Source: Stutzerimonas decontaminans
GTDB lineage: Bacteria > Pseudomonadota > Gammaproteobacteria > Pseudomonadales > Pseudomonadaceae
Reading direction: 5' to 3'
Assembly: GCF_000661915.1 (NCBI RefSeq)
Contig: NZ_CP007509.1
Location: 4,291,501 to 4,355,500 of the forward strand
Length of the DNA stretch: 64,000 nucleotides
Positions 18,301 through 26,223 of this stretch are shown here, piece by piece (positions within the stretch are counted from its first letter, which is position 1; the number at the start of each line of letters is the position of its first letter). The notes under the pieces were generated by a model, which saw only the letters and a list, made by a program, of their open reading frames with translations, ran no database searches and had not been told where the DNA came from. The position numbers and the translations under genes are program-made.

Positions 18301-20011
18301 CGACGTCTCCTTCATCCGCGAAGTCGCCGACCGCGCCTGGACGGCCGACGAGCGCATGCGCGCGGAACGGGCGCTGCGCGAGAGCGAAGAGCAGTTCCGC
18401 ACCCTGGCCGACAACATGAGCCAGTTCGCCTGGATGGCCGACCCCACCGGGCGCATCTACTGGTACAACAAGCGCTGGTACGACTACACCGGCACCACCG
18501 GCGAGGCCATGCGCGCCCTGGGCTGGCGCGCCGTGAACCACCCCGATCACCACGAACGGGTCAGTGCCTCGATGAAGCGCGCCTTCGCCATCGGCTCGAT
18601 CTGGGAGGAGACCTTTCCACTGCGTGGCAAGGACGGCAAGTACCGCTGGTTCCTCTCGCGCGCGCTGCCCATTCGCGACGATTTCGGCCAGGTCACCCAC
18701 TGGTTCGGCACCAATACCGACGTTACCGCCCAGGTCGCCGCCGAGGAGGCGCTGCGCGAGCTGAATGACAGCCTCGAACGCCGCGTGGCGGAACGCACAC
18801 GCGAACTGGCGGCGATCAACAGCCGCCTGCACATCGAAATGGCCGAGCGCGAGCGAGCCGAGGACGCTCTGCGCCACGCGCAGAAGATGGAAGCCATTGG
18901 TCAACTCACCGGCGGTCTGGCGCACGACTTCAACAACATGCTGACCGGTGTGCTCGGCGCGCTCGACCTCATCCAGCGGCGCGTCGCCAGCGGCAGCACC
19001 GGTGAGCTGGATCGCTACATCGACGCCGCCACCACCTCGGCCAATCGCGCCGCGGCGCTGACGCATCGCCTGCTGGCGTTCGCCCGCCGGCAGTCACTGG
19101 ACCCGAAGCCCGTCGATGTGAACCTGTTGGTGGTGTCGATGGAGGACATGCTGCGCCGCACCATGGGCGAACACATCCAGCTGGAAGTCGAGCTGCAGGC
19201 CGACGCCTGGCTCGCCTATACCGACGGCCATCAGCTGGAAAATGCCCTGCTCAATCTGGTCATCAACGCCCGCGATGCCATGCCTGACGGGGGCAAACTC
19301 GGCGTCCATACTGAGAACCTGCGCATCGAGCAGCATCATCCAGACACCCCGGAACCGGGCGACTACGTGGTGCTCTGCGTCGCCGACAACGGTGCGGGCA
19401 TGTCGGCACAGACCATCGCCAAAGCGTTCGATCCATTCTTCACCACCAAACCGATTGGCCAGGGCACCGGCCTTGGCCTGTCGATGGTCTACGGCTTCGC
19501 CAAGCAGACCGGGGGCCACGTGCGCATCGACAGCAAGCTGGGCGAAGGCACCCGAGTGACCCTCTACCTCCCGCGCAACCAGAACGAGGGCGATGTTGAG
19601 CCGGCCACGAAACAACAGCTCGACGCGCCCAGCGCAACGAACGGCGAGATCGTACTGGTCGTGGAAGACGAAGCAGCAGTGCGCATGCTGGTGGTGGAGG
19701 TACTGCATGAGCTCGGCTATCAGGTTCTGGAGGCCTGCGATGCCAGTAGCGCACTGCCTTACCTGCACGGCGATCAGCGCCTCGATCTACTGGTCAGCGA
19801 CTTCGGCCTGCCTGGCCTCAACGGCCGGCAGTTGGTGGAAAGCGCGCGGGAGCATCGGCCCGAGCTGAAGGTGCTATTCATTACCGGTTACGTGCCGGAC
19901 GAAGAGATGCGCAACGATTTTCTTGGCCCAGGCATGGATATCCTGGCCAAGCCATTCAGCATCGACATCCTCGCTGCGCGCATCCGGCGCCTGATCGACG
20001 GGCGCGACTAG
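15314..20011 (+). CDS. Multi-sensor hybrid histidine kinase (GAF/PAS array, HK, receiver)
   Basis: About 1565 residues, with no membrane segments, so it is a cytosolic sensor. Order by sequence: GAF (~15-165), PAS (~178-290), PAS (~300-415), PAS (~430-545), GAF-like (~555-710), PAS (~711-830), GAF (~857-1012), PAS (~1025-1142), coiled coil, kinase core and receiver. The phospho-acceptor His1204 is in GGLAHDFNNM. The ATPase has VINARDAMPDGG, DNGAGMS and GTGLGLSMVYGF. The receiver has LVVEDEA and phospho-Asp1496 in LLVSDFGLPG. The start is uncertain: a GTG at 15254 sits inside a terminator hairpin, whereas the TTG at 15314 follows GCAGGAC and leads into NEAERLAALARYPALD, a typical GAF-kinase beginning. 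Signal and output are unknown; no separate response regulator is adjacent. Confidence 0.85.
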   Translation: MNADYSAPAATWNEAERLAALARYPALDAPSDADFAELAAMAAQLCACPAAAIHFIDAHYQRCMAAICLPQQPVAREHALCAAVIQQAGPLAVYYANGPAAPRELPRLVDGEVAGFYAAAILRDGGGLPLGTLCVCDHQPRELTAQQAAQLQAVARQIMALLELRRLRAEEERSRQIIDSAQDYAILATDLNGYITSWNSGAQLLFGWPADEAIGQHARLIFTIEDRAQNADQQEMRSALEQGRAVDERWHQRKDGSRFWASGLLTPLLADGQPRGFVKILRDLTESRLQQAAARETEERYRTLVDLSPQVVWQCDAQGQLNFCNSYWCEFTGLDEQQSRGEGWLAAVTASEREALAEQWRQAIRRELPYRLELPLRDVDGNLRWFQANAAPIYDADGDLLHWICVAQDVDSRRRSEMQRLESEAFTRLLLDSANEGFYSIDRNGAVTLCNDAFLNILGFASREEVLGKHLHEVIHHSRPDGSPYPVQECPIQHTAITGEPRHVEQELFFRVDGSSLPVEYRVAPIYRDGELQGAICTFSDISERTQHQALQAFLLELSDCLQADSERVDLCCVLDARLAQLTRCDCIAWGRVEDGELIVQQEWLAANAASRLGRHPMGADGMELVARLPHEHIVVLDAEQPLRHSLAGATLLISELPGVESSNRPALLIFVRSHAQPWSLDDVTLAREVQERLRGAADRIRANKALRDAEQRISLANEIASIGVWEYRDSQHSLHWDAQLKAMAGITPDQPGLDVHEILARVHPDDRGKLLKALGDTLAGKGDGEFQLDYRIFDTRIGEFVWLANRGRRLLDPSGELRILGTARNITAERNAAERMLRMNEMLEAQIKDRQQAEQRQTALVELGDLLREQHDSQTIAHAAVSVIGRTIGVSRVLFASVDASSQSATIERYWSDGSSDSSNEMVHFADYGDFFYDLQENELVVIEDVLHDARTASHAENFAESQIRSLVCVPLFEQGRISAVFMLLEDQPRSWFDDDVSFIREVADRAWTADERMRAERALRESEEQFRTLADNMSQFAWMADPTGRIYWYNKRWYDYTGTTGEAMRALGWRAVNHPDHHERVSASMKRAFAIGSIWEETFPLRGKDGKYRWFLSRALPIRDDFGQVTHWFGTNTDVTAQVAAEEALRELNDSLERRVAERTRELAAINSRLHIEMAERERAEDALRHAQKMEAIGQLTGGLAHDFNNMLTGVLGALDLIQRRVASGSTGELDRYIDAATTSANRAAALTHRLLAFARRQSLDPKPVDVNLLVVSMEDMLRRTMGEHIQLEVELQADAWLAYTDGHQLENALLNLVINARDAMPDGGKLGVHTENLRIEQHHPDTPEPGDYVVLCVADNGAGMSAQTIAKAFDPFFTTKPIGQGTGLGLSMVYGFAKQTGGHVRIDSKLGEGTRVTLYLPRNQNEGDVEPATKQQLDAPSATNGEIVLVVEDEAAVRMLVVEVLHELGYQVLEACDASSALPYLHGDQRLDLLVSDFGLPGLNGRQLVESAREHRPELKVLFITGYVPDEEMRNDFLGPGMDILAKPFSIDILAARIRRLIDGRD

Positions 20012-20077
20012 CCGCGCCCGGAACTCTCCTTCGCACATCGCACTCTCAGAAGGACGATAGCAAGGAGGTTTCCGCTC

Positions 20078-20386
20078 ATGCGCAAGACACTTATTGCAGC
20101 TTTCACCCTAGCCCTAGCGCCACTTGGCAGCGCCGTGGCCGATGGCCTGGTACGTGACATCCTTTCCTCCGGGGCGACCACCGCCTCGACCTACCTGACC
20201 TTCAAGGACGACAAGCTGGTGATTCCGGCACGTGAGGACGCGGGCAGCTTCGTCGCCAGCAACGGCGAGATCCGCGGTCCGTACCTGGAGGCCATGCTCA
20301 AGCAATTGCGTAGCGAGCAGCCCGACCTGCAGGCCTCCGACATGGAGCTTGCTAGCGCAATTCTGGCGAGCGAACAGTCGCGCTGA
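20078..20386 (+). CDS. DUF2388 small periplasmic protein
   Basis: 102 residues with a strong GCAAGGAGG ribosome binding site. The signal peptide (MRKTLIAAFTLALAPLGSAV) ends before ADG. The mature part (LVRDILSSGATTASTYLTF, EDAGSFVASNGEIRGPYLE, LASAILAS) matches the Pseudomonas DUF2388 family as I remember it, which has no known function. Several copies per genome are common. Confidence 0.75.
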   Translation: MRKTLIAAFTLALAPLGSAVADGLVRDILSSGATTASTYLTFKDDKLVIPAREDAGSFVASNGEIRGPYLEAMLKQLRSEQPDLQASDMELASAILASEQSR

Positions 20387-20426
20387 GCGCACGCCCAACC
20401 ATCACCGACTTACGCGAGGGCAGTTC

Positions 20427-20852
20427 ATGAAGAAGAGCGCTTCCGCCGCCTGGCAAGGCGGCCTGAAAGACGGCAAGGGCACCATCAGCACCGAAAGCGG
20501 TGCATTGAAGGACAACCCCTACGGCTTCAACACCCGCTTCGAAGGCGCACCCGGAACCAACCCGGAAGAACTGATCGGAGCAGCCCATGCCGGCTGCTTC
20601 TCCATGGCGCTGTCCATGATGCTCGGCCAGGCCGGGCTTACCGCCGAGCGCATTGACACCCGCGCCGAGGTCACCCTCGACAAGGACGGCGAAGGCTTCA
20701 GCATCACCGCGATCGATCTCACGCTCAAGGCGCGCATCCCCGGTGCGGACGACGCGCAGTTCCAGCAGATCGCCAAGCAGGCGAAGGAAGGCTGCCCGGT
20801 GTCGAAAGTGCTTAACGCGCGCATCAGCCTAAACGCCACGCTGGAAGGCTGA
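20427..20852 (+). CDS. OsmC-family peroxiredoxin
   Basis: 141 residues from the ATG at 20427, preceded by GCGAGGG. It has both redox cysteines of the family: one in GAAHAGCFSMAL and one in KEGCPVSKVL, with a conserved Glu in NPEELIG. OsmC/Ohr proteins reduce organic hydroperoxides with thiol donors. The KKSASAAWQGGLKDGKG opening is of the OsmC rather than the Ohr subtype. It ends at a terminator shared with the convergent dctP. Confidence 0.88.
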   Translation: MKKSASAAWQGGLKDGKGTISTESGALKDNPYGFNTRFEGAPGTNPEELIGAAHAGCFSMALSMMLGQAGLTAERIDTRAEVTLDKDGEGFSITAIDLTLKARIPGADDAQFQQIAKQAKEGCPVSKVLNARISLNATLEG

Positions 20853-20893
20853 TCGGCCCGGTAGGCCAGACGCCCGACCGACTCGGCTGACGC

Positions 20894-20930
20894 AAAAAAA
20901 AAACGCCACACCGTTGCCGGGGTGGCGTTT
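20894..20930 (-). terminator. Bidirectional intrinsic terminator between osmC and dctP
   Basis: AAACGCCAC (20901-20909) pairs with GTGGCGTTT (20922-20930). The A-run at 20894-20903 becomes a U-run on the minus strand, ideal for dctP. On the plus strand only three T follow. Confidence 0.8.
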
Positions 20931-20946
20931 ATGCATCCAGCGGAAA

Positions 20947-22053
20947 TCAGCCGCGGATGTTGTAGATGTCCTTCTCGTTCAACTCGGCATACTCATACAA
21001 CCGCTTGAGATAGGCACTCTGTTGCTCCCATACCTTGGAAGCGACCGGATCGGCCTTGGCGGAAGCATCGACCACTTCGGCGGCGACTTCCTTCAGGCGG
21101 GCCAGCACTTCGTCTGGCAGACGACGCACTTCAACGCCCTGCTCACGCAGCTGCTCCAGCGCCTCCATGTTCTTGGCGTTGTAGTCGTCGAGCATGTCGC
21201 CATTCACGTCACGCGCGGCAGCACGAACGATGGCTTTCAGATCATCCGGCAGGGTTTCCCACGCTTTGAGATTCACGTCCAGTTCGAAGGTGACGTTTGG
21301 CTCCTGCCAGCCCGGGGTGTAGTAGTACTTGGAGGCTTTGTGCAGGCCCAGCGCCAGATCGTTGTACGGCCCGATCCACTCGGTGGCGTCGATCGCGCCG
21401 GTCTGCAGGGCAGTGAAGATCTCGCCGGCCGGCATGTTCACCACGGTCCCGCCCATCTTGGTCAGCACTTCGCCGCCCAGGCCCGGGGTGCGCATCTTCA
21501 GGCCCTTGAAGTCATCGACCGAGTTGATTTCCTTGTTGAACCAGCCCGCGGTCTGCACGCCAGTGGCGCCACAGGCCATCGGCAGTACACCGTAGGGCTT
21601 GTAGACCTCTTCCCACAGCTGCATACCGCCGCCACGATGCAGCCAGGCATTCATTTCCTGCGCATTCGGGCCGAACGGCAGGGCGCAGAAGAACTGTGCG
21701 GCCGGTACCTTGCCTTTCCAGTAGTAAGGCGCTCCGTGGCCCATTTCCGCCGTGCCACGCGATACCGCATCGAATACTTCCAGCGCCGGGACCAGCTCAC
21801 CCGCGGCGTAGACCTTGACCTTCAGCCGGCCACCGCTCATCTCGTTGACCAGATTGGCGAAACGCTCGGCACCGACACCCACGCCAGGGAAGTTCTTCGG
21901 CCAGGAGGTGACCATCTTCCAGTTGAATGTTTGCTGTTCGCTGGCCTGCTTGCTTTCGCCAGCGACCGGCTTGTCGCTCTTGTCATTGCAGCCGGCCAGA
22001 GCGGTAGCCGCCAGGCCCACGCCGGCGGCGGTAAGAATGTCACGACGTTTCAT
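20947..22053 (-). CDS. dctP: TRAP transporter solute-binding protein (TakP-like)
   Basis: 368 residues. The N-terminus has twin Arg (KRRDIL), a hydrophobic segment and a lipobox-like LAGC, so it is exported and may be lipid-anchored, possibly by the Tat route. The body (FNWKMVTSWPKNFPGVG, MGHGAPYYWKGKVPAAQFF, ATEWIGPYNDLALGLHK) fits the DctP subfamily with alpha-keto-acid binders such as TakP. The substrate is therefore perhaps a 2-oxo acid or lactate salt; that part is inference. It is divergent from dctQ and dctM. Confidence 0.87.
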   Translation of the reverse strand: MKRRDILTAAGVGLAATALAGCNDKSDKPVAGESKQASEQQTFNWKMVTSWPKNFPGVGVGAERFANLVNEMSGGRLKVKVYAAGELVPALEVFDAVSRGTAEMGHGAPYYWKGKVPAAQFFCALPFGPNAQEMNAWLHRGGGMQLWEEVYKPYGVLPMACGATGVQTAGWFNKEINSVDDFKGLKMRTPGLGGEVLTKMGGTVVNMPAGEIFTALQTGAIDATEWIGPYNDLALGLHKASKYYYTPGWQEPNVTFELDVNLKAWETLPDDLKAIVRAAARDVNGDMLDDYNAKNMEALEQLREQGVEVRRLPDEVLARLKEVAAEVVDASAKADPVASKVWEQQSAYLKRLYEYAELNEKDIYNIRG

Positions 22054-22064
22054 GTAGTTACTCC

Positions 22065-22079
22065 TTGTTATTTATTCTT
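22065..22079 (-). promoter_or_regulatory. Candidate Hfq/Crc (CA) binding motif over the dctP ribosome binding site
   Basis: On the minus strand the dctP leader reads AAGAATAAATAACAAGGAG just before the start. It contains two overlapping matches to AANAANAA, the motif bound by Hfq with Crc in Pseudomonas. One is at 22079-22072 and one at 22072-22065, the latter touching the AAGGAG Shine-Dalgarno. This predicts translational repression under preferred carbon sources. Confidence 0.5.
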
Positions 22080-22344
22080 ATTGCGCAACGGCAAGGCCAC
22101 GCTGTCTGCCGGACCGCTTACGCTGCCATTCCGTGCGCGCCCTCTGACCATGTTGGCCGCGGGGCGCATGCGGCGAAATCTGCGCCGGAAATGCAGACGC
22201 CATTCCGGGCTCAACTAACATTAGAGCCTCCGGCGTCTCAAGCCTAGCGTATAAGCTAAAAGTCGTAGGCCGATTGCTGCGAAGCGTCACTGCTGCAAGA
22301 ATCGCCGCTTCCGCCAACCTTGCGTCTCCTAAGAAGGACTACAA

Positions 22345-22890
22345 ATGTCCCACAGCCCCTCGCCCCTGCTGCGCGTGGCCGGCCTCATCGATGCGTGCAA
22401 CATGCGCCTCGGCCAGTTATGCGCCTGGATCACCCTGTTTCTTGTCATCGGCACCGCCATCGTGGTGGTGCTGCGCTACGGTTTCGGCATCGGCGCCATC
22501 GCCCTGCAGGAAGCGGTGATGTACGGCCATGCGCTGGTGTTCATGGGCGCTGCCGCCTGGACCCTGCAGCGCAACGGCCATGTTCGCGTCGACATCTTCT
22601 ATCAGAAGTTCAGCAGCCGTCGGCAGGCGACGGTCGACGGGATGGGCCACTTGCTGTTCCTCCTACCAGTGTGTCTGTTCCTCGGCTGGAACAGCTGGGA
22701 TTACGTCAGCAACTCCTGGTCGACGCTGGAGGGCTCGAATGAGTCCGGCGGGCTGAAGTTCGTCTACCTGCAGAAAAGCATCATCCTGCTGCTGGTTGCC
22801 AGCCTCGCCCTGCAGGCCGTTTCCGACCTGATCAAGGCGGGCTATCGCATTGCCGGCCGCCTGCCGGAAGCGGAGGTGAAGCATGGCTGA
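22345..22890 (+). CDS. dctQ: TRAP transporter small membrane subunit
   Basis: 181 residues with four hydrophobic segments, the normal DctQ plan. The first helix contains ITLFLVIGTAIVVVLRYG. The EAVMYGHALVFMGAAAWTLQRNGHVRVDIFY region is the conserved Q-subunit signature, whose charged residues face the M subunit. AAGAAGGAC lies ahead of the ATG. It overlaps dctM by 8 bases, so the two are translationally coupled. Confidence 0.88.
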   Translation: MSHSPSPLLRVAGLIDACNMRLGQLCAWITLFLVIGTAIVVVLRYGFGIGAIALQEAVMYGHALVFMGAAAWTLQRNGHVRVDIFYQKFSSRRQATVDGMGHLLFLLPVCLFLGWNSWDYVSNSWSTLEGSNESGGLKFVYLQKSIILLLVASLALQAVSDLIKAGYRIAGRLPEAEVKHG

Positions 22891-24259
22891 GTTCATGGCC
22901 ATCCTGCTGTTCATCAGCATCTGCTTTGCCCTCATGTCGGGTTACCCGGTCGCCTTCACGCTCGGCGGTATGGCGCTGCTGTTCGCCGGCATCGGCGTGG
23001 TCACGGGCTCCTTCGACGTGGGCTACCTTCACGCGCTGCCAAACCGCATCTTCGGCATCATGAACAACCAGACGATGCTGGCGGTGCCGCTGTTCGTCTT
23101 CATGGGCGTGATGCTGGAGAAATCCCGCGTCGCCGAAGACCTGCTGGAATCGATGTCGCGCCTGTTCGGCACCATGCGTGGCGGCCTGGCGATCTCGGTC
23201 TGCGTGGTCGGCGCGCTGCTCGCGGCCAGCACCGGCATCGTCGGCGCCACCGTGGTCACCATGGGCCTGCTGGCGCTGCCGACCATGCTGCGTCGCGGCT
23301 ACGACCCGGCCATTGCCACCGGCACCCTCGCCGCCACCGGCACCCTCGGCCAGATCATCCCGCCATCGATCATCCTGGTTCTGCTCGGCGACGTGATGTC
23401 CAGCGCCTTCCAGCAGGCGCAGCTGAAGATGGGCATCTTCTCGCCGAAGACCGTTTCGGTCGGTGACCTGTTCGTCGGCGCGCTGATTCCGGGCCTCGTG
23501 CTGGTCGGCATGTACATTCTCTACCTCATCGCCGTGGCGATCTTCCAGCCGAAGAAACTGCCCGCCCTGCCGCAGGAAGAGCTGGGCCCGATCGAATGGG
23601 GCAAGCTGATCGGTGCGCTGCTGCCACCGCTGGCACTGATCACCGCGGTCCTCGGCTCGATTCTGGCTGGCTATGCCACCCCGACCGAGGCTGCCGCGAT
23701 CGGAGCCCTCGGCGCCACCTTGCTGTCGATCGCCAAGGGCCAGCTGAACTTCAGCCAGCTCAAGCAGGTGGCCTTCGGCACCACCGAAATCACCTCGATG
23801 GTGTTCCTCATCCTCATTGGTGCGTCGCTGTTCTCGCTGGTGTTCCGCGGCTTTGGCGGTGAAGCGCTGATCGAAGACGCGCTGCACTCGCTGCCTGGTG
23901 GTGTGCTCGGCGCCTTCCTGGTGGTGATGCTGGTCATCTTCCTGCTTGGCTTCATCCTCGACTTCATCGAGATCATCTTCGTGGTGGTGCCCATCGTCGG
24001 CCCGATCCTGCTCGCCATGGGCCTGGACCCGGTTTGGCTCGGCGTAATGTTCGCCATCAACCTGCAGACGTCGTTCCTCACCCCGCCATTCGGCTTCTCG
24101 CTGTTCTACCTGCGCGGCGTTACACCCCGCAGCGTACCCACCAGCGTGATGTACAAAGGCGTGCTGCCGTTCATCGCGATCCAGATCGGTATGCTGGTGG
24201 TGGCCTATATGTGGCCGGGAATCGTCACCTGGCTGCCTGAGCAGGTCTACGGCAAGTAA
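22883..24259 (+). CDS. dctM: TRAP transporter large permease subunit
   Basis: 458-residue polytopic permease that couples sodium-driven uptake to the DctP binding protein. It has the DctM blocks PLFVFMGVMLEKS, AASTGIVGATVVTMGLLALP, GTLAATGTLGQIIPPSI, and a late LQTSFLTPPFGFSLFYLRGV. The TGTLGQIIPPS loop is the family's best-known motif. The length is slightly longer than the ~427-residue standard, as in the keto-acid type. A terminator follows at 24271. Confidence 0.9.
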   Translation: MAEFMAILLFISICFALMSGYPVAFTLGGMALLFAGIGVVTGSFDVGYLHALPNRIFGIMNNQTMLAVPLFVFMGVMLEKSRVAEDLLESMSRLFGTMRGGLAISVCVVGALLAASTGIVGATVVTMGLLALPTMLRRGYDPAIATGTLAATGTLGQIIPPSIILVLLGDVMSSAFQQAQLKMGIFSPKTVSVGDLFVGALIPGLVLVGMYILYLIAVAIFQPKKLPALPQEELGPIEWGKLIGALLPPLALITAVLGSILAGYATPTEAAAIGALGATLLSIAKGQLNFSQLKQVAFGTTEITSMVFLILIGASLFSLVFRGFGGEALIEDALHSLPGGVLGAFLVVMLVIFLLGFILDFIEIIFVVVPIVGPILLAMGLDPVWLGVMFAINLQTSFLTPPFGFSLFYLRGVTPRSVPTSVMYKGVLPFIAIQIGMLVVAYMWPGIVTWLPEQVYGK

Positions 24260-24270
24260 TACCCGCCCAG

Positions 24271-24299
24271 CAACGCCCGTCCACGACGGGCGTTGTGCT
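24271..24299 (+). terminator. Intrinsic terminator of dctQM
   Basis: CAACGCCCGTC (24271-24281) and GACGGGCGTTG (24285-24295) form an 11-bp stem with a 3-base loop, followed by TGCTTT. The T-run is weak but the stem is very stable. Confidence 0.7.
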
Positions 24300-24353
24300 T
24301 TCAGCCGTACCGTACCGCTACAATCGGCTCCCCGCCGAACGCCTGTCCCGTCG

Positions 24354-25586
24354 ATGTCAACTGCCCCCAGCATGCACGAGCGCTTTCATGCGCTGGACCG
24401 TTTCCTCACCGAGCATCAGTCGCTGTGGCGGCCGCGCCCGTTCGTCTGCCGAACACTGCCCTGGGAAGCCGACTACCCCGAACTCGCCGCCTGGCTCCGT
24501 GCCCGCTCACTGGCCGACGCCGAAACCGCGCACAACCAGCCAGGCGAACTCGCCGCACCGGAGCCTTTCCCGCACCTGGCTGCGTTTGCCTGCGAGCTGG
24601 GCCAGATCGATGAACTGCCCGCAAGCGAGCTGCCGGCTGTTGAACATCGCCAGAATCTCGACATACCAGGGCGCAAATCACTGCAGATCCAGGCATTCGG
24701 CGCGCGCCTGCGGTTCCGCGAAAAGCCGCTTCACTGGTTGGACTGGTGCGCGGGCAAAGGGCACCTCGGGCGGCATCTGGCCCGCGACGGAGCCGCGCTG
24801 ACTTGCCTGGAATGGGACGAGGCTCTGGTCGAAGCAGGCGCGCAACTCAGCCAGCGCCTCGGCATCGCGGCAAGTCATCGCTGCCAGGACGTGCTGGCCG
24901 CAAGCGCTGCGGAGCAGCTGCACGCCTTCCACACGCCTGTCGCCCTGCATGCCTGCGGCGACCTGCATGTCCGGCTGCTGCAGCTGGCCATCGCCAAACA
25001 ATGCCGCCAGCTCGCCGTTGCGCCCTGCTGCTACAACCGCACGTCCAATGAGCGTTACACCCCGCTGTCGCAGGCGGCGAGGGCGTCATCGTTGCAGCTC
25101 AGCCGCGATGATCTTGGGTTGCCACTGAGCGAAACGGTCACCGCCGGCGCCCGCGAACGGCGCAACCGTGATCAATCCATGGCCTGGCGCCTGGGCTTCG
25201 ATACCTTGCAACGCCGCTTGCGCCAGCAGGATGACTACCTACCGACACCGTCGCTACCAAGTGCCTGGCTGAAGAAAGACTTCGCAGACTATTGCCGCGA
25301 CCTCGCCATGCTCAAGCAGCTACCGGCACCTGGCGAAGAGAACTGGGAGGCGCTGGAACGCGCCGGCTGGCAGCGCCTGGCCGAAGTTCGCAACCTGGAA
25401 CTGGTACGCGGCCTGTTCCGCCGCCCGCTCGAACTCTGGCTGCTGCTCGACCGTGCACTGCTGCTGGAAGAACAAGGCTACCGCGTTCGCTTGGGCACCT
25501 TCTGTCCCAGCCAACTGACCCCCAGGAACCTGCTGTTGCTCGCCGAACTCGACGCGCCCGCACAGAATGTGAAGCGGCCTGAATAA
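24354..25586 (+). CDS. SAM-dependent methyltransferase-domain protein
   Basis: 410 residues. The SAM-binding motif I is HWLDWCAGKGHLGRHLA (about residues 126-142), followed by TCLEWDEALV as motif II. VALHACGDLHVRLLQLAI and VAPCCYNRT match the Methyltransf_32 type, a family seen with RNA or unidentified substrates. The CC pair near residue 226 could bind a metal. The substrate is unknown. It stands alone, upstream of tRNA-Thr. Confidence 0.75.
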   Translation: MSTAPSMHERFHALDRFLTEHQSLWRPRPFVCRTLPWEADYPELAAWLRARSLADAETAHNQPGELAAPEPFPHLAAFACELGQIDELPASELPAVEHRQNLDIPGRKSLQIQAFGARLRFREKPLHWLDWCAGKGHLGRHLARDGAALTCLEWDEALVEAGAQLSQRLGIAASHRCQDVLAASAAEQLHAFHTPVALHACGDLHVRLLQLAIAKQCRQLAVAPCCYNRTSNERYTPLSQAARASSLQLSRDDLGLPLSETVTAGARERRNRDQSMAWRLGFDTLQRRLRQQDDYLPTPSLPSAWLKKDFADYCRDLAMLKQLPAPGEENWEALERAGWQRLAEVRNLELVRGLFRRPLELWLLLDRALLLEEQGYRVRLGTFCPSQLTPRNLLLLAELDAPAQNVKRPE

Positions 25587-25656
25587 GCGACTGCAAGTCA
25601 CCGTAACCAAACGGTTTACTCGCCGCGCGCAATGGATATAATGGCGACCCTCACTT

Positions 25657-25732
<76 letters not shown>

Positions 25733-25740
25733 TACAAATC

Positions 25741-25771
25741 AAAGGGTTACGTGAAAGCGTAGCCCTTTTTT
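25741..25771 (+). terminator. Intrinsic terminator after tRNA-Thr
   Basis: AAAGGGTTACG (25741-25751) pairs with CGTAGCCCTTT (25758-25768) with one G-U pair and a 6-base loop, followed by a T-run to 25771. Confidence 0.85.
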
Positions 25772-26093
25772 GTGCCTGAAATTCGGCTTGGGGTAGGATT
25801 GGGGTAGGGATTTGCCACCACACCACCACTCGGTTAGAAAAAATCTGCACCAGTCTTACGACCGCTCATCGGGCTATTTCATCCGCCATCACCGATGACG
25901 CCCTCCGCATCACATCCCCCGCCATCAAAATCTAGGCATTACCAGCATCTTGAAGGCTACTCATGGTCAGAGCCTTTTTCGCCGATATCCCGTAAAGTGC
26001 CACCTTGCAGGGCCTCTGCGGGCAGCATAGGGTGATTGGGCGGGTCGACAGACCTGGCTTCAGGAACACAGCGCCAGAGGATTCTTGTGTCAT
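25772..26093. other. Non-coding stretch at the island edge
   Basis: No convincing gene is seen. It begins with a short direct repeat (TTGGGGTAGGATTGGGGTAGGG at about 25790-25809), then an ATC/GCC-rich low-complexity part. From about 26030 it passes into the leader of the next gene (GGGCGGGTCGACAGACCTGG...). I searched by eye for a second copy of the tRNA 3' end as an attachment repeat near 31 kb and did not find one. Confidence 0.4.
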
Positions 26094-26220
26094 GGTGGCT
26101 GCATGCGGGGCGCTTCGGCGCGCCGAGTTCCTAGAGTCTCGGTCTTCCACACCCGCATGCAGCCGCCACCCTTCGTGTGGAAGCGAAAGGTGGTGGCCTC
26201 TCTAAAACTCTAGAGGTCAC
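26094..26220 (+). promoter_or_regulatory. Structured mRNA leader with Shine-Dalgarno-sequestering helix
   Basis: A 13-bp perfect helix pairs 26097-26109 (GGCTGCATGCGGG) with 26152-26164. Inside it are a GCGC-TTCG-GCGC tetraloop hairpin (26110-26121) and a CCGAG/CTCGG hairpin (26123-26127 with 26138-26142), forming a junction. Next, CACCCTTCG (26167-26175) pairs with CGAAAGGTG (26184-26192), with one mismatch. Finally GTGGCCTCT (26193-26201) pairs with AGAGGTCAC (26212-26220), which is the ribosome binding site of the ATG at 26224. The short frame through it (26005-26205) is best read as a shadow of this structure. I recall very similar leaders before DUF3077/DUF6124 genes in other Pseudomonas, but cannot verify it. 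Confidence 0.6.
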
Positions 26221-26223
26221 CCT

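Noticed and set aside
22832..24373. 513-residue minus-strand frame opposite dctM
   Set aside because: Rich in His, Gln, Asp and Glu with no domain, as expected from the antisense of a hydrophobic GC-rich permease gene.
26005..26205. Small protein-coding gene in the leader
   Set aside because: No ribosome binding site, and it lies across helices that account for the sequence. Its codons follow the paired arms.
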